Source: Actinocorallia populi (GTDB taxonomy: Bacteria; Actinomycetota; Actinomycetes; Streptosporangiales; Streptosporangiaceae). From it: 64,000 nucleotides of DNA. Shown in pieces: positions 50,608 to 59,089 of this stretch. The notes below the pieces were generated by a model. That model saw only the letters and a list, made by a program, of their open reading frames with translations. It did no database searches and was not told the DNA's origin. The stretch is taken from assembly GCF_002995495.1 (NCBI RefSeq), contig NZ_PVZV01000010.1, forward strand, positions 62,001 through 126,000, read 5' to 3'. The position numbers and the translations under genes are program-made. Within the stretch, counting starts at the first letter, position 1, and each line of letters begins with the position of its first letter.

Positions 50608-50933
50608 CGGCCGGCCTCCCGCACGGGCAGCCGCACGACGTGCTCGTGGTCCGGCAGCACGCCGCCGTCCAGGCCCGACGCGCCGCCGGGCGCCCCCACC
50701 TCGGTGAAGACGTCCGCGTTGATCCGCGTGAAGCCGTCCCACTCCTCGGGGACGTCCTCCTCGTAGTAGATGGCCCCCACGGGGCACACCTGCTCGCACG
50801 CACCGCAGTCGACGCATTCGTCGGGCTGGATGTAGGCCATCCGCGTGCCCGGGTAGATGCAGTCGACCGGACAGGCGTCCACGCACGATCTGTCGAGGAC
50901 GTCCACACAAGGCTCGGCCACCACGTAGGCCAC
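50604..50933 (-). CDS. 7Fe ferredoxin (FdxA-like)
   Basis: A 109-residue ferredoxin with two cluster motifs: Cys9, Cys17, Cys21 and Cys25 at the N-terminus, then Cys40-x2-Cys43-x2-Cys46-x3-Cys50-Pro, the pattern of a [3Fe-4S][4Fe-4S] protein. The C-terminal half (after INADVF) is variable and lacks cysteine. The GTG start is at 50933. Placed between a P450 and the aldolase fusion, it may carry electrons for another oxygenase or dehydrogenase of the pathway. The mirror cassette at the left end has no such gene. Confidence 0.9.
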   Translation of the reverse strand: MAYVVAEPCVDVLDRSCVDACPVDCIYPGTRMAYIQPDECVDCGACEQVCPVGAIYYEEDVPEEWDGFTRINADVFTEVGAPGGASGLDGGVLPDHEHVVRLPVREAGR

Positions 50934-50982
50934 CGCACACTCCCCTTCGTCTAAGGAACTACAAAGACCGCACGTTCGCGGT

Positions 50983-52362
50983 TCAGCCGTCGAGCTTCGC
51001 CGCGGTGGCGCGCACCGTGACCGGCTCGGCGAGACCCTGCTCGTCGCAGAGGCGCTGCATCCGCTCGAGCGTCTCCTCCAGCCCGGGGCCGAGGCGCCTG
51101 CCGGGGGTGAAGGTCGCCGGCAGGTGCTTCATGCCGTTGATGACACCGGTGGTGTCGTAGTGCTCCGCTCCCTCCGGGTCGCACACGAAGTCCGGCATCC
51201 GGTCCAGCACCGCAGTGAGCATGATCTTGAAGACCGCGCGCGCCACGTTCGACCCGATGCACCGGTGGATGCCGAGACCGAAGCTGGCATGCCGGTTGCC
51301 CTTGCGGTCGAGGTGGACGTTGTGCGGGTCCTCGAAGACCTTCTCGTCCCGGTTGGCCATCGCCCACGACAACCAGAGCCGCTCGCCCTCCTTGAACTCC
51401 GTGCCGTTGATCACGCAGTCCTGGGAGATCGTGCGGCCGTCGCCCTGCGCCGGGGTGAAGTACCGGAGGAACTCCTCGGTGGCGCTGTCGAGCAGCGTCT
51501 CGCGCTCCCGGCTCAGCCGGTCGCGCTCGCCGGGGTGCTCCGACAGCCATTCCAGTGAGTGCGCGGTCAGGGCGGTGCTGGTGTCGAAGCCGCCGCCGAT
51601 GATCAGCCCGATGACGCCGAAGATCTCCCCGTCGTCGGGCCGCTCTCCGTTGATCTCCAGGTTGAGCAGCTCGTTGATGAGGCCGGGCCGCGGATTCTCC
51701 CGCACGGCGAACACGTTCCCCATCAGGTGCTGCCCCATGACGGCCTGGAGCTCGCGCATGCGGGCGTATCCCGGGTCGTCCGGCGAGGTGTAGACGGCGG
51801 CGTGCGTCGGCTCGCAGTAGACGGTCCAGTCCTTGATCGGCAGGCCGAGCATCGCCAGGGTGAAGACCGCCGGCACGATGTTGGCCAGGTCGTCGACGAA
51901 GTCGATCCGGCCGCTCTCGATCACCTCGTCGATGCACGCGCGGGTGACCTCCTCCAGGACCGGCCTCCACCGCGCGACCGCCGCCGGGGACAGGTACGGG
52001 TTGAGGGCCTGGCGGTAGTACCGCTGCTCCGGCGGGTCCATCTCCAGGAAGCCGCCCCGCCTCCGAGGCACTCCCGGCACCACGACGGAGGGGATGCTGA
52101 TCCCTTGGTAGCCCTTCCTGATGCCTTTGACGTCGTGGTCGTTCGACAGCACGTCCGCGCGGCGTGCGATGTCGAACAGCTCCTTGTTGCCGCTGGCGAA
52201 CCAGTAGCCGCCGTGGGTGTCGTTCCAGGCGACCGGACACTTGCCGTGGAACTCCTTGGCGAGCTCCTCGAACTCGATCCGGTACCGCGACGTGTGCCGG
52301 TCCAGGCTGATGGTGTGCTTCTTGCGCTCCGCGTCCGCGGACGTCGTTTCCTCAGTGCTCAC
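50983..52362 (-). CDS. Cytochrome P450
   Basis: A 459-residue P450 closely related to that at 4826-6199. The heme loop FGLGIHRCIG places the cysteine at about 368; the K-helix reads EEFLR and the I-helix GGGFDTSTAL. Shared blocks include GGFLEMDPPEQRYYRQ and NIVPAVFTL. The GTG start has GGAG upstream. Its own [3Fe-4S] ferredoxin precedes it by 33 bases. Codon use is ordinary for the window, unlike its left-hand relative. Confidence 0.95.
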   Translation of the reverse strand: MSTEETTSADAERKKHTISLDRHTSRYRIEFEELAKEFHGKCPVAWNDTHGGYWFASGNKELFDIARRADVLSNDHDVKGIRKGYQGISIPSVVVPGVPRRRGGFLEMDPPEQRYYRQALNPYLSPAAVARWRPVLEEVTRACIDEVIESGRIDFVDDLANIVPAVFTLAMLGLPIKDWTVYCEPTHAAVYTSPDDPGYARMRELQAVMGQHLMGNVFAVRENPRPGLINELLNLEINGERPDDGEIFGVIGLIIGGGFDTSTALTAHSLEWLSEHPGERDRLSRERETLLDSATEEFLRYFTPAQGDGRTISQDCVINGTEFKEGERLWLSWAMANRDEKVFEDPHNVHLDRKGNRHASFGLGIHRCIGSNVARAVFKIMLTAVLDRMPDFVCDPEGAEHYDTTGVINGMKHLPATFTPGRRLGPGLEETLERMQRLCDEQGLAEPVTVRATAAKLDG

Positions 52363-52395
52363 TGCTTCTCCAACCCCGAGGTCGATCGGTGGGTC

Positions 52396-52587
52396 TCAGA
52401 ACAGGACGATGGCCTGTTCGGGGCAGGACCGTGCGGCCTCCCTGGCCTGGCCCTCCTTGTCCGCGGGGACCTCTTCCAAAAGGGCGTAGGCGTGGCCGTC
52501 CTCGTCGCGCAGGGCGAAGAGGTCGGGGGCGTTCATGGCGCACAGGGTGTGGCCCTGGCACAGCTCGGAGTCGACGCGAACCTTCAC
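52396..52587 (-). CDS. [3Fe-4S] ferredoxin
   Basis: A 63-residue ferredoxin with Cys10, Cys16 and Cys55 and His13 between the first two (CQGHTLC), like the protein at 4629-4829. It follows the mycofactocin-type SDR by 20 bases and precedes the P450, its obvious partner. AGGAGG stands before the ATG. Confidence 0.93.
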   Translation of the reverse strand: MKVRVDSELCQGHTLCAMNAPDLFALRDEDGHAYALLEEVPADKEGQAREAARSCPEQAIVLF

Positions 52588-52607
52588 GGTGAGCCTCCTG
52601 CTCGGGA

Positions 52608-53468
52608 TCAGAGGTGGAAGTCGTGGAACTTCAGGTAGGAGCCGGCGTCGATCCTCAGCTGGACGCCGGTGACGTACCGCGCCTCGTCGGAGGCGAGGTA
52701 GAGGACCGCGTTGCTCATGTCCTCCGGCTCGATGAACGGGATGGGCATGGCCTGCTGCGCCGGGAAGGCCGGGAGGGCGTCCTCGCGGGTGGGGTTCTCC
52801 AGGTCGGGCCGGAACGACTTGTACATCGACTCGTTGTTGAGCATGTCGGTGTTGCAGTTCGTCGGGTGCACGGCGTTGGCGCGGATCATCCGGGGCGCGA
52901 GGTTGCGCGCCAGCTCGTGGACGAACTCCGACAGGGCCCGCTTGGCGTAGGTGTAGCCGGCGCCGCCCGGGTTGGCGCCGGGCTGGGCGACCTGCATGCC
53001 GACCATGAACGCCGCGGCCGAGCCGGTCGCGATGATCGAACCGCCCTCGGTGAGGTGCGGGATCGAGGCGTGGACGGCGTTGATGACGCCGATCAGGTTG
53101 GTGTCGACGACGTCGGTCCAGGCCTGCATCGGCGGCTCGCCCCGCGACGGCATGATGCCGGCCTGGGCGACGACGACGTCGAGGCCGCCGAGCGTGGCGA
53201 CGCCCTCGGCCAGCGCGGCCGACAGCTGCGCCCGCTCGCGCACGTCGGCCTCGACCGCCACGATGCGCCGGCCGTGCCGCTCGACGAGGCGGACGGTCTC
53301 CTTCAGGTCCTCGGAGGTGGCCAGGGGGTAGCCGTTGGTCGGCACGTCGCGGCAGATGTCGACCGCGATGATGTCGGCGCCCTCTTCGGCCAGCCGCACC
53401 GCGTGGCTGCGGCCCTGGCCGCGCGCGGCGCCGGTGATGAAGGCGACCTTGCCCTCTACTCGGCCCAT
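52608..53468 (-). CDS. Mycofactocin-coupled SDR family oxidoreductase
   Basis: A 286-residue SDR, the same length as the protein at 3735-4595 and starting with the same MGRVEGKVAFITGAARGQG. The catalytic pair is in GYTYAKRALSEF, and the C-terminus YLKFHDFHL matches YLKWHDFHV. The family binds NAD so tightly that it needs mycofactocin for reoxidation. It probably oxidises the alcohol made by the P450 two genes downstream, passing the aldehyde to the dehydrogenase encoded just upstream. Confidence 0.93.
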   Translation of the reverse strand: MGRVEGKVAFITGAARGQGRSHAVRLAEEGADIIAVDICRDVPTNGYPLATSEDLKETVRLVERHGRRIVAVEADVRERAQLSAALAEGVATLGGLDVVVAQAGIMPSRGEPPMQAWTDVVDTNLIGVINAVHASIPHLTEGGSIIATGSAAAFMVGMQVAQPGANPGGAGYTYAKRALSEFVHELARNLAPRMIRANAVHPTNCNTDMLNNESMYKSFRPDLENPTREDALPAFPAQQAMPIPFIEPEDMSNAVLYLASDEARYVTGVQLRIDAGSYLKFHDFHL

Positions 53469-53508
53469 GATGGTCCTTCTTTCTTTCGGTGGGGGTGGGA
53501 GACCGGCG

Positions 53509-54975
53509 TCAGACGGCGCCGGCGGGGAAGGCGATGGTCTTGACCTCGAGGAAGTCCTCCAGGCCCTCGGTGCCCCATTCGCGGCCGAGGCCGCTCTGCT
53601 TGTAGCCGCCGAAGGGGGACTCCACGTCGAACCAGGCGGCTCCGGCGACGCTCACGGTCCCGGTCCGAAAGCGCCGCGCCATCGCCATGGCCCGCTCCAC
53701 GTCGGCGCCGTAGACGCCCGCCGAGAGGCCGTAGGGGGTGCCGTCCGCGATCCGGACGGCGTCCTCGTCGTCGTCGTAGGGCAGGACGACGAGGGCGGGT
53801 CCGAAGATCTCCTCCTGGGCGATCGCGGCCCGGGGGTCCACGTCGGTGACGAGCGTGGGCTCGACGAAGTAGCCGCGCTCGAACCGGTCGGTGGGCCTGC
53901 CGCCGAGGACGATCCTGCCGTCTCGGGCGGCGGTCTCGTAGTGGCGCAGGATGTTGTCGCGCTGGCGGGCGTTGATGACCGGGCCCATGAGGGTGTCCGG
54001 GTCGGTCGGGTCGCCCCAGGGGATGCGCTCCATGGTGCCCTTGGCGTAGGCGAGCGCCTCCTCCAGGCGGGCGCGGGGGACGAGCATCCGGGTGAGCTGG
54101 GTGCAGCCCTGGCCGGCGTGGGCGCAGACGGCCCCGGCCAGCATGGGGATGGTGGCCATGAAGTCGCAGTCGTCCAGCAGCACCGCGGCGGACTTGCCGC
54201 CCAGCTCCAGCGTGACGCGCTTGAGGGTCTCGGAGGCGGCGCCCATCACCTTGCGGCCGGTGAGGGTGGAGCCGGTGAGGGTGACCCCGTCGACGTCTGG
54301 GTGGGAGGTGAGCAGCGCGGCGACCCCGTTGTCGCCGGTGGTGACGACGTTGAGCACGCCCGCGGGCAGGTCGGTGTGCTCCGCGGCGATCTCGCCGAGG
54401 GCCAGGGCGCTCCACGGGGAGTCCGGGGCGGGTTTCAGGACGACGGTGCATCCGGCGGCCAGGGCCGCGCCGACCTTGGCGATGTTCAGGTAGAAGGGGT
54501 AGTTCCACGGGGTGATCGCGGCGATGACCCCGGCGGCCTCGCGCCGGATGACGCGCTCGACGGGCGCGCCGCCGATCTCCTTGACCGGCAGGCGGCGTTC
54601 GAAGGAGTAGGTCTCCAGCAGGCCGATGTAGTGGTCGAGGTAGCCGATCGCCGCTTCCAGCGCGACCCCGGCGGTCAGCCGGACCGGGGTGCCGGTCTCG
54701 GCGATGAGCCCGGCCCGCAGCGCCTCGACGTTCTCGCGCAGGGCGTCGCGGAGCTGGACGAGGCAGTGCCGGCGCAGCTCGGTGTTCGTGGACCAGTCGG
54801 TGGAGTCGAAGGCGCGGCGTGCCGCCCCGATGGCGCGTTCGACGTCGGCGGCGCCGGCCTCCGGGGCCGCGCCGATCACTTCTTCGGTCGCGGGGTTGAT
54901 GTTGTCGAAGGTCCGGCCGCTGCCGGCGGCGACCAGTTCGCCGTCGATGAGCATGCGCTCGCCGAGGGTTGTCAC
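53509..54975 (-). CDS. NAD(P)-dependent aldehyde dehydrogenase
   Basis: A 488-residue aldehyde dehydrogenase with LELGGKSAAVLLDD (Glu) and AHAGQGCTQLTRML (Cys), closest in this window to that at 1322-2788. The GTG at 54975 (VTTLGERMLIDG) has GGAG upstream; the ATG eight codons later is an alternative. It lies 40 bases before the SDR and completes an alcohol-aldehyde-acid oxidation series. Confidence 0.92.
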   Translation of the reverse strand: MTTLGERMLIDGELVAAGSGRTFDNINPATEEVIGAAPEAGAADVERAIGAARRAFDSTDWSTNTELRRHCLVQLRDALRENVEALRAGLIAETGTPVRLTAGVALEAAIGYLDHYIGLLETYSFERRLPVKEIGGAPVERVIRREAAGVIAAITPWNYPFYLNIAKVGAALAAGCTVVLKPAPDSPWSALALGEIAAEHTDLPAGVLNVVTTGDNGVAALLTSHPDVDGVTLTGSTLTGRKVMGAASETLKRVTLELGGKSAAVLLDDCDFMATIPMLAGAVCAHAGQGCTQLTRMLVPRARLEEALAYAKGTMERIPWGDPTDPDTLMGPVINARQRDNILRHYETAARDGRIVLGGRPTDRFERGYFVEPTLVTDVDPRAAIAQEEIFGPALVVLPYDDDEDAVRIADGTPYGLSAGVYGADVERAMAMARRFRTGTVSVAGAAWFDVESPFGGYKQSGLGREWGTEGLEDFLEVKTIAFPAGAV

Positions 54976-55040
54976 TGCGGTCTCCGATCGTGTCGGGGTG
55001 GGTGGGGCGCCGCGGGGTGCGGCGGCTCGGAGGGGCCGGG

Positions 55041-55883
55041 TCAGGCGTCGGTCACCGCGGCTTCGGACTCCGGCCAGAGCAGGCCGGCGAGGACGTCGTG
55101 GGCCGCGGTGAGCGCGCCGAGGTCCGCGCCGAGGTCGGCGGTCGTCTCGCGGACGACCGTGAGGTCCTTGCCGAGGAACTCCGCGACGCTGGTGGCGAAG
55201 GCCGCGACGGAGCCGCGCGAGGCGATTCCGGTGAGGGCGCGGCTGGCTCCGCTGCCGTTCTCCAGCGCCTGGAGCAGGGCCGTCTCGGACACTCCGAGCC
55301 GTGCGGCCACCGCGACGGCCTGCCCGACGACACCGATGTTGGCGGCGAAGACCGCGTTGTTGAGCAGCTTGATCCGCTGCCCGTCGCCGCGGCCGCCCAG
55401 GTGCAGGATCGGGTCGCCGTACGCGGCGAGGAAGGGCCTGACCTGCTCGACGTGCGCGGCCTCGCCCCCCGCGAAGAGCGTGAGCCGACCCGCGGCGATG
55501 TCGTGCGGCCCGCCGCTGATCGCGGCGTCGACCACCGCGACGCCGCGCCCGGCGGCGTGGTCGCCCAGCATCTCCACGGTCCGCGGACTGCACGTGGTGT
55601 GCACGACCAGCGCCGACCCTTCGGCCATGGTGTCCAGGAGGCCGCCGTCGAAGCAGACCGCCTGCACCTGGGCGTCGGTGTGCACGCACACTCCGACGAT
55701 CTGCGCGTCGGCGAGGTCGGCGACCTCGGCGGTGGTGCGCGCGCCGGCCTCGGCGAACTCCCTCCGGGCGGCCTCGGAGGCCTCCAGGACGGTCACCTCG
55801 TGCCCGGCGGCGAGCAGGCGGCGGACCATCTGGCCGCCCATCCGGCCCGCGCCGACGAAACCGAGCCGCAGCGGCGCGCTCAT
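55041..55883 (-). CDS. Beta-hydroxyacid dehydrogenase (HIBADH-like), divergent
   Basis: A 280-residue NAD(P)-dependent dehydrogenase with GFVGAGRMGGQMV, the substrate loop DAAISGGPHDIAAG and the catalytic lysine in RIKLLNNAVF. It overlaps the related enzyme upstream by four bases. The two share a fold but differ widely in the substrate loop (AISGGPHD against PVSGGGPA), so they likely act on different hydroxy acids. It is the third such enzyme of the window and has no equivalent in the left cassette. Confidence 0.88.
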   Translation of the reverse strand: MSAPLRLGFVGAGRMGGQMVRRLLAAGHEVTVLEASEAARREFAEAGARTTAEVADLADAQIVGVCVHTDAQVQAVCFDGGLLDTMAEGSALVVHTTCSPRTVEMLGDHAAGRGVAVVDAAISGGPHDIAAGRLTLFAGGEAAHVEQVRPFLAAYGDPILHLGGRGDGQRIKLLNNAVFAANIGVVGQAVAVAARLGVSETALLQALENGSGASRALTGIASRGSVAAFATSVAEFLGKDLTVVRETTADLGADLGALTAAHDVLAGLLWPESEAAVTDA

Positions 55884-56713
55884 CGGGCGCACCCCATCGA
55901 CTCCAGGGCGGCGTCGGCGGCCTCGAAGACCGAGGAGACCTTGACGCCCAGGGAGTCGGCGAGCTCGCCGGCGATCCGCGCGTCCTTCTGGAGCAGCGGC
56001 CCGGCCTTCGCTCCCATGGGCTCGAGCGTGAAGCGCGCGGAGCGGCCCATCATCCCGGTGGCGAAGCTCGATCCGGAGCCGCGTTCCAGGACGACCGAGA
56101 GCTGCTCCGGGTCGACGCCGAACGCGCGGGCGAGCGCGAACGCGCCTTCGGCGACGCCGAGGTTGGCCGCCAGCAGCAGGTTGTTGATGAGTTTGGCCCG
56201 CTGGCCCGCGCCGAGCGGACCGAGGTGCACGACGGGGTCGCCGTAGGTCCGGAAGACCGGGGCGCAGCGCTCCACGTCCTCCGGGGATCCGCCGGCCATC
56301 ACCAGGAGGGTGCCCGCTTCGGCCGCGGGTCCGCCTCCGCTGACCGGCGCGTCCACCAGGCCGACGCCGCGCTCGGCGGCGCGCTCGGCGAGCCTGGCGC
56401 AGGTGTCGGGGTGCACGGTGCTGTGCACCGCGATGACCGAGCCCAGGCGCATGCCCTCCAGCAGGCCGTTCGGGCCGGACACCACCTCCTCGACGCCCGC
56501 GTCGTCCACCACGCAGACGCAGGCCAGGTCGCTGGCCGCGCCGACCTCGGCGGGCGAGGCCGCGAAGCGGGCGCCGGTGCCCGCGAAGGACTCCAGGGTC
56601 TCGGCGCGGCGCGCCCACAGGGTGGTGGGGATGCCCGCCTCGATGATCCGGCGGGCCATGGGGGCGCCCTGGCTGCCCAGTCCGATGAAGCCGACCTTCG
56701 TCACCGCGCTCAT
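55880..56713 (-). CDS. 3-hydroxyisobutyrate dehydrogenase-like oxidoreductase
   Basis: A 277-residue enzyme with VGFIGLGSQGAPMARRI, DAPVSGGGPAAEAG and the catalytic lysine in RAKLINNLLL. It is a close relative of the enzyme at 9329-10147. The ATG overlaps the CoA-transferase stop. The conserved pairing with CoA-transferase, SDR and P450 in both cassettes suggests that it oxidises or reduces a branched beta-hydroxy acid in the same pathway. Confidence 0.9.
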   Translation of the reverse strand: MSAVTKVGFIGLGSQGAPMARRIIEAGIPTTLWARRAETLESFAGTGARFAASPAEVGAASDLACVCVVDDAGVEEVVSGPNGLLEGMRLGSVIAVHSTVHPDTCARLAERAAERGVGLVDAPVSGGGPAAEAGTLLVMAGGSPEDVERCAPVFRTYGDPVVHLGPLGAGQRAKLINNLLLAANLGVAEGAFALARAFGVDPEQLSVVLERGSGSSFATGMMGRSARFTLEPMGAKAGPLLQKDARIAGELADSLGVKVSSVFEAADAALESMGCAR

Positions 56714-57927
56714 GTGATCGCACCCGCGATCTTGAGGTTGAGCAGCTCCTCGTCGGACAGGCCCAGTTCGCGAAGGATGTCGTCGGTGTGCTCGGCGAAC
56801 AGCGGCCCGCGCCTCAGCTCGGCCGGGGTGCGGTCGAACTGCACGGGGTTGGCGACGAGCCTGCGGGCGTTGCCCTCGGCGTCGGTGACCTCGGCGATCT
56901 GGCCGATGGCGCGCAGCGCCGGGTCGTGGCCGACCTCGTAGGTGGTCTGGGCGACGGCCCACTGGCCTTCCATGCCGTCGAAGGCCTTGACCCACTCGTC
57001 CTTGGTGCGCCGCCCGATCTCCTCCTGGAGGATCGCGATCGCCTCGGCCGCGTTGGCCATGAGGTTCGCGGCGGAGTCGAAGCGCGGGTCGGCGGCCAGC
57101 TCGGGGCGGCCGATGCGCTCGGTGAACTCCGGCCAGTAGCGGCCCGGCTGGAGCATGACGAGGGACAGCCAGCGGTCGTCGGAGGTGCGGTACATGTTCG
57201 ACAGCGGGTTGGTGCGGGTGCCGGCGCGCGGGTCGTGCTTGGGCAGCGGGCCGCCGGCCATGAGCGCCATGTTGACGTTGAGCTGGTTGGCCCAGGCGGC
57301 GACGCCCAGCAGGGAGATGTCCACGGACGGGGCGCCCAGGCCGCGGGAGCGGGCGAGCAGCGCGGCGGCGATGCCTCCGGCGATCGTCATGCCGCCGATG
57401 TTGTCGCCGAACGCGCCGACCGGCTGCTGGATGATGTGGTCCTCGCCGGGGGGCGTGATGCTGTCGGCGCTGCCGCCGCGCGCCCAGAAGGCGGTGCCGT
57501 CGTAGCCGCCGCTGTCGGCCTCGGGGCCGCTGTGCGCGAAGCTCGTGCCGGAGGCGTAGATGATCTCGGGGTTGATCGCGCGCACGTCGTCCAGGTCGAT
57601 GCCGAGCCGTTTGCGGGCGCCCGGCAGGAAGTTGGTCAGGAAGACGTCGGCGCCGCGGATCAGCTCGTGCAGGATCGGGACGGCCTCGGGCTTCTCCAGG
57701 GACAGGCCCAGGCTGCGCTTGCCGCGGTTGGGGCCGTCCATGATCGGGGCGAAGGTCGTGTCGTCCGACGCGGTCGCACGGCCGTACACCTTGATCAGGC
57801 CGCGCTGCGCGTCTCCCCTCTCGGCGTGCTCGATCTTGATGACGTCGGCGCCCCAGTCCGCCAGGACCGCCCCCGCGGACGGTACGAAGGTGAACTGGGC
57901 GACCTCGACGACCCGGACGCCCTGCAT
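56710..57927 (-). CDS. CaiB/BaiF family CoA-transferase
   Basis: A 405-residue class III CoA-transferase, first gene of the 13-gene minus operon. It shares FVPSAGAVLADWGAD with the protein at 120-1325, and the probable catalytic aspartate is in VGAFGDNIGGMTIAGG. Start choice: ATG 57927 gives MQGVRVVEVA; a GTG four codons upstream (57939) has GAGG about ten bases before it and may be the true start. It would activate the acid made by the aldehyde dehydrogenase. Confidence 0.9.
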   Translation of the reverse strand: MQGVRVVEVAQFTFVPSAGAVLADWGADVIKIEHAERGDAQRGLIKVYGRATASDDTTFAPIMDGPNRGKRSLGLSLEKPEAVPILHELIRGADVFLTNFLPGARKRLGIDLDDVRAINPEIIYASGTSFAHSGPEADSGGYDGTAFWARGGSADSITPPGEDHIIQQPVGAFGDNIGGMTIAGGIAAALLARSRGLGAPSVDISLLGVAAWANQLNVNMALMAGGPLPKHDPRAGTRTNPLSNMYRTSDDRWLSLVMLQPGRYWPEFTERIGRPELAADPRFDSAANLMANAAEAIAILQEEIGRRTKDEWVKAFDGMEGQWAVAQTTYEVGHDPALRAIGQIAEVTDAEGNARRLVANPVQFDRTPAELRRGPLFAEHTDDILRELGLSDEELLNLKIAGAIT

Positions 57928-58036
57928 CGGTAGGAACACTGGAAGGAGACCTCGGTTCTGCTCACGTCCGGCGGGAGGCCGGACGGCGACTGCGGGAGGG
58001 CGGGGCCCGTCGGCGGGCCGCTCGAACCCCTCCATC

Positions 58037-58077
58037 GGTTCGATAGAACCATATCCATCGAACTATTTAGTGAGCAA
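58037..58077 (-). promoter_or_regulatory. Promoter and palindromes of the long minus operon
   Basis: On the minus strand TTGCTC (58077-58072) and TATGGT (58053-58048) are 18 bases apart. GGTTC-GATA-GAACC (58037-58050) overlaps the -10 and start point, and TTCGAT (58039-58044) with ATCGAA (58057-58062) forms a second, interleaved inverted repeat. This looks like a repressor-controlled promoter about 120 bases before the CoA-transferase. Confidence 0.55.
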
Positions 58078-58144
58078 GGCCTCATCCCGGCAAGTTTGAA
58101 GAATGTTTCGAAGGGAGTCGAACTGTTGGCGCCCCGAAAGCACG

Positions 58145-58188
58145 GACACCCGCTCGGGGCATCCGTGCGGATGCCCCGAGCGGGTGTC
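58145..58188 (-). terminator. Very long perfect hairpin after the SDR gene
   Basis: Arms 58145-58165 and 58168-58188 are perfect complements over 21 bases with only two bases between (a realistic loop would open a few pairs). It lies 34 bases past the stop of the SDR gene at 58222. No T-run follows, as is common in high-GC actinomycetes. Confidence 0.85.
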
Positions 58189-58221
58189 GCGACCCCGGCG
58201 GGCGGCCTGCGGACCGCCGGC

Positions 58222-58989
58222 CTACACGTTGAAGCGGACCGCGCCGTCGACGCGGATCACCTCGCCGTTCAGGTAGTCGTTGTCGACGATGTGCAGGGCG
58301 AGCCGCGCGTACTCGTCGACATGGCCCATGCGCTTGGGGTTGGGGACGCCGGGCCCCCACTTGGCCTGGGCGTCCTCCTCCTTCATGCGGAACGCCGGGG
58401 TGAAGAAGGTGCCGGGCGCGATCGTCATCACGCGCACGCCGGTCGGCGCGAGGTCGCGGGCCGCCGCGAGGGTCAGGCTGATCACGCCGCCCTTGGCCGC
58501 CGCGTAGTCGGTCTGCCCGACCTGGGACTCGAAGCCCGCGATCGAGGCGGTCATGATGACCACGCCCCGCTGCCCCGACTCCAGCGGCTCGTTCCTCGTC
58601 ATCGCCGCGGCCGCCTGGGCGAGCACGTTGTAGGTGCCGCCGAGGAAGATGTCGGTGGTGCGCTTGAACGTCTCCAGCGGGTAGAACTCCCCGTTCCGGT
58701 TCACCATCCGCCGCCCGGCCGCCGGACCGCCGTGCACGACGACGGCGACCCGCAGCGTGCCGAGCTCCTGCGCCGCGGCGACGGCGGCGGCCACCGACTC
58801 CTCGCTGGTGACGTCGGTCGCCAGGAAGCGCACCCCGTCTCCCAGCTCGGCCTCCAGCGCCCTGCCCTTGTCCTCGGACAGGTCGGCGACGAGAACCGCC
58901 GCACCCGCCTGGACCAGCCGCCGCACCGTCGCCTCGCCGAAACCGCCGGCTCCGCCGACGACCAGCGCCGACGCGCCTTCCAGATTCAT
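58222..58989 (-). CDS. SDR, 3-hydroxyacyl-CoA dehydrogenase type II-like
   Basis: A 255-residue SDR with VVGGAGGFGEATVRRL and the catalytic YAAAKGGV; the end GEVIRVDGAVRF is typical of the HSD10-like type that oxidises 3-hydroxyacyl-CoA. An insertion PAAGRRMVNRNGEFYPLETFK replaces the usual NNAG region by VVHGGPAAG. AGGAGG is five bases before the ATG. It would follow hydration in a beta-oxidation sequence with the acyl-CoA dehydrogenases and the enoyl-CoA hydratase nearby. Confidence 0.88.
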   Translation of the reverse strand: MNLEGASALVVGGAGGFGEATVRRLVQAGAAVLVADLSEDKGRALEAELGDGVRFLATDVTSEESVAAAVAAAQELGTLRVAVVVHGGPAAGRRMVNRNGEFYPLETFKRTTDIFLGGTYNVLAQAAAAMTRNEPLESGQRGVVIMTASIAGFESQVGQTDYAAAKGGVISLTLAAARDLAPTGVRVMTIAPGTFFTPAFRMKEEDAQAKWGPGVPNPKRMGHVDEYARLALHIVDNDYLNGEVIRVDGAVRFNV

Positions 58990-59004
58990 CGCATCCTCCT
59001 AAGA

Positions 59005-59041
59005 CCACGGGACGTGCCCGGGAGATGGCGGCGTCCCGTGG
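59005..59041 (-). promoter_or_regulatory. Hairpin in the SDR leader
   Basis: CCACGGGACG (59005-59014) and CGTCCCGTGG (59032-59041) pair perfectly over ten bases with a 17-base loop, directly upstream of the SDR ribosome-binding site. It may be an operator or a leader structure. Confidence 0.4.
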
Positions 59042-59057
59042 GGACACCGGAGAACGG

Positions 59058-59077
59058 CCGGGGCGCGGCGGCCCCGG
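59058..59077 (-). terminator. Hairpin after the acyl-CoA synthetase gene
   Basis: CCGGGGC and GCCCCGG pair perfectly around GCGGCG, 12 bases beyond the synthetase stop. It probably ends the three-gene transcript starting near 63008. Confidence 0.6.
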
Positions 59078-59089
59078 TTCCGTTGCGGA

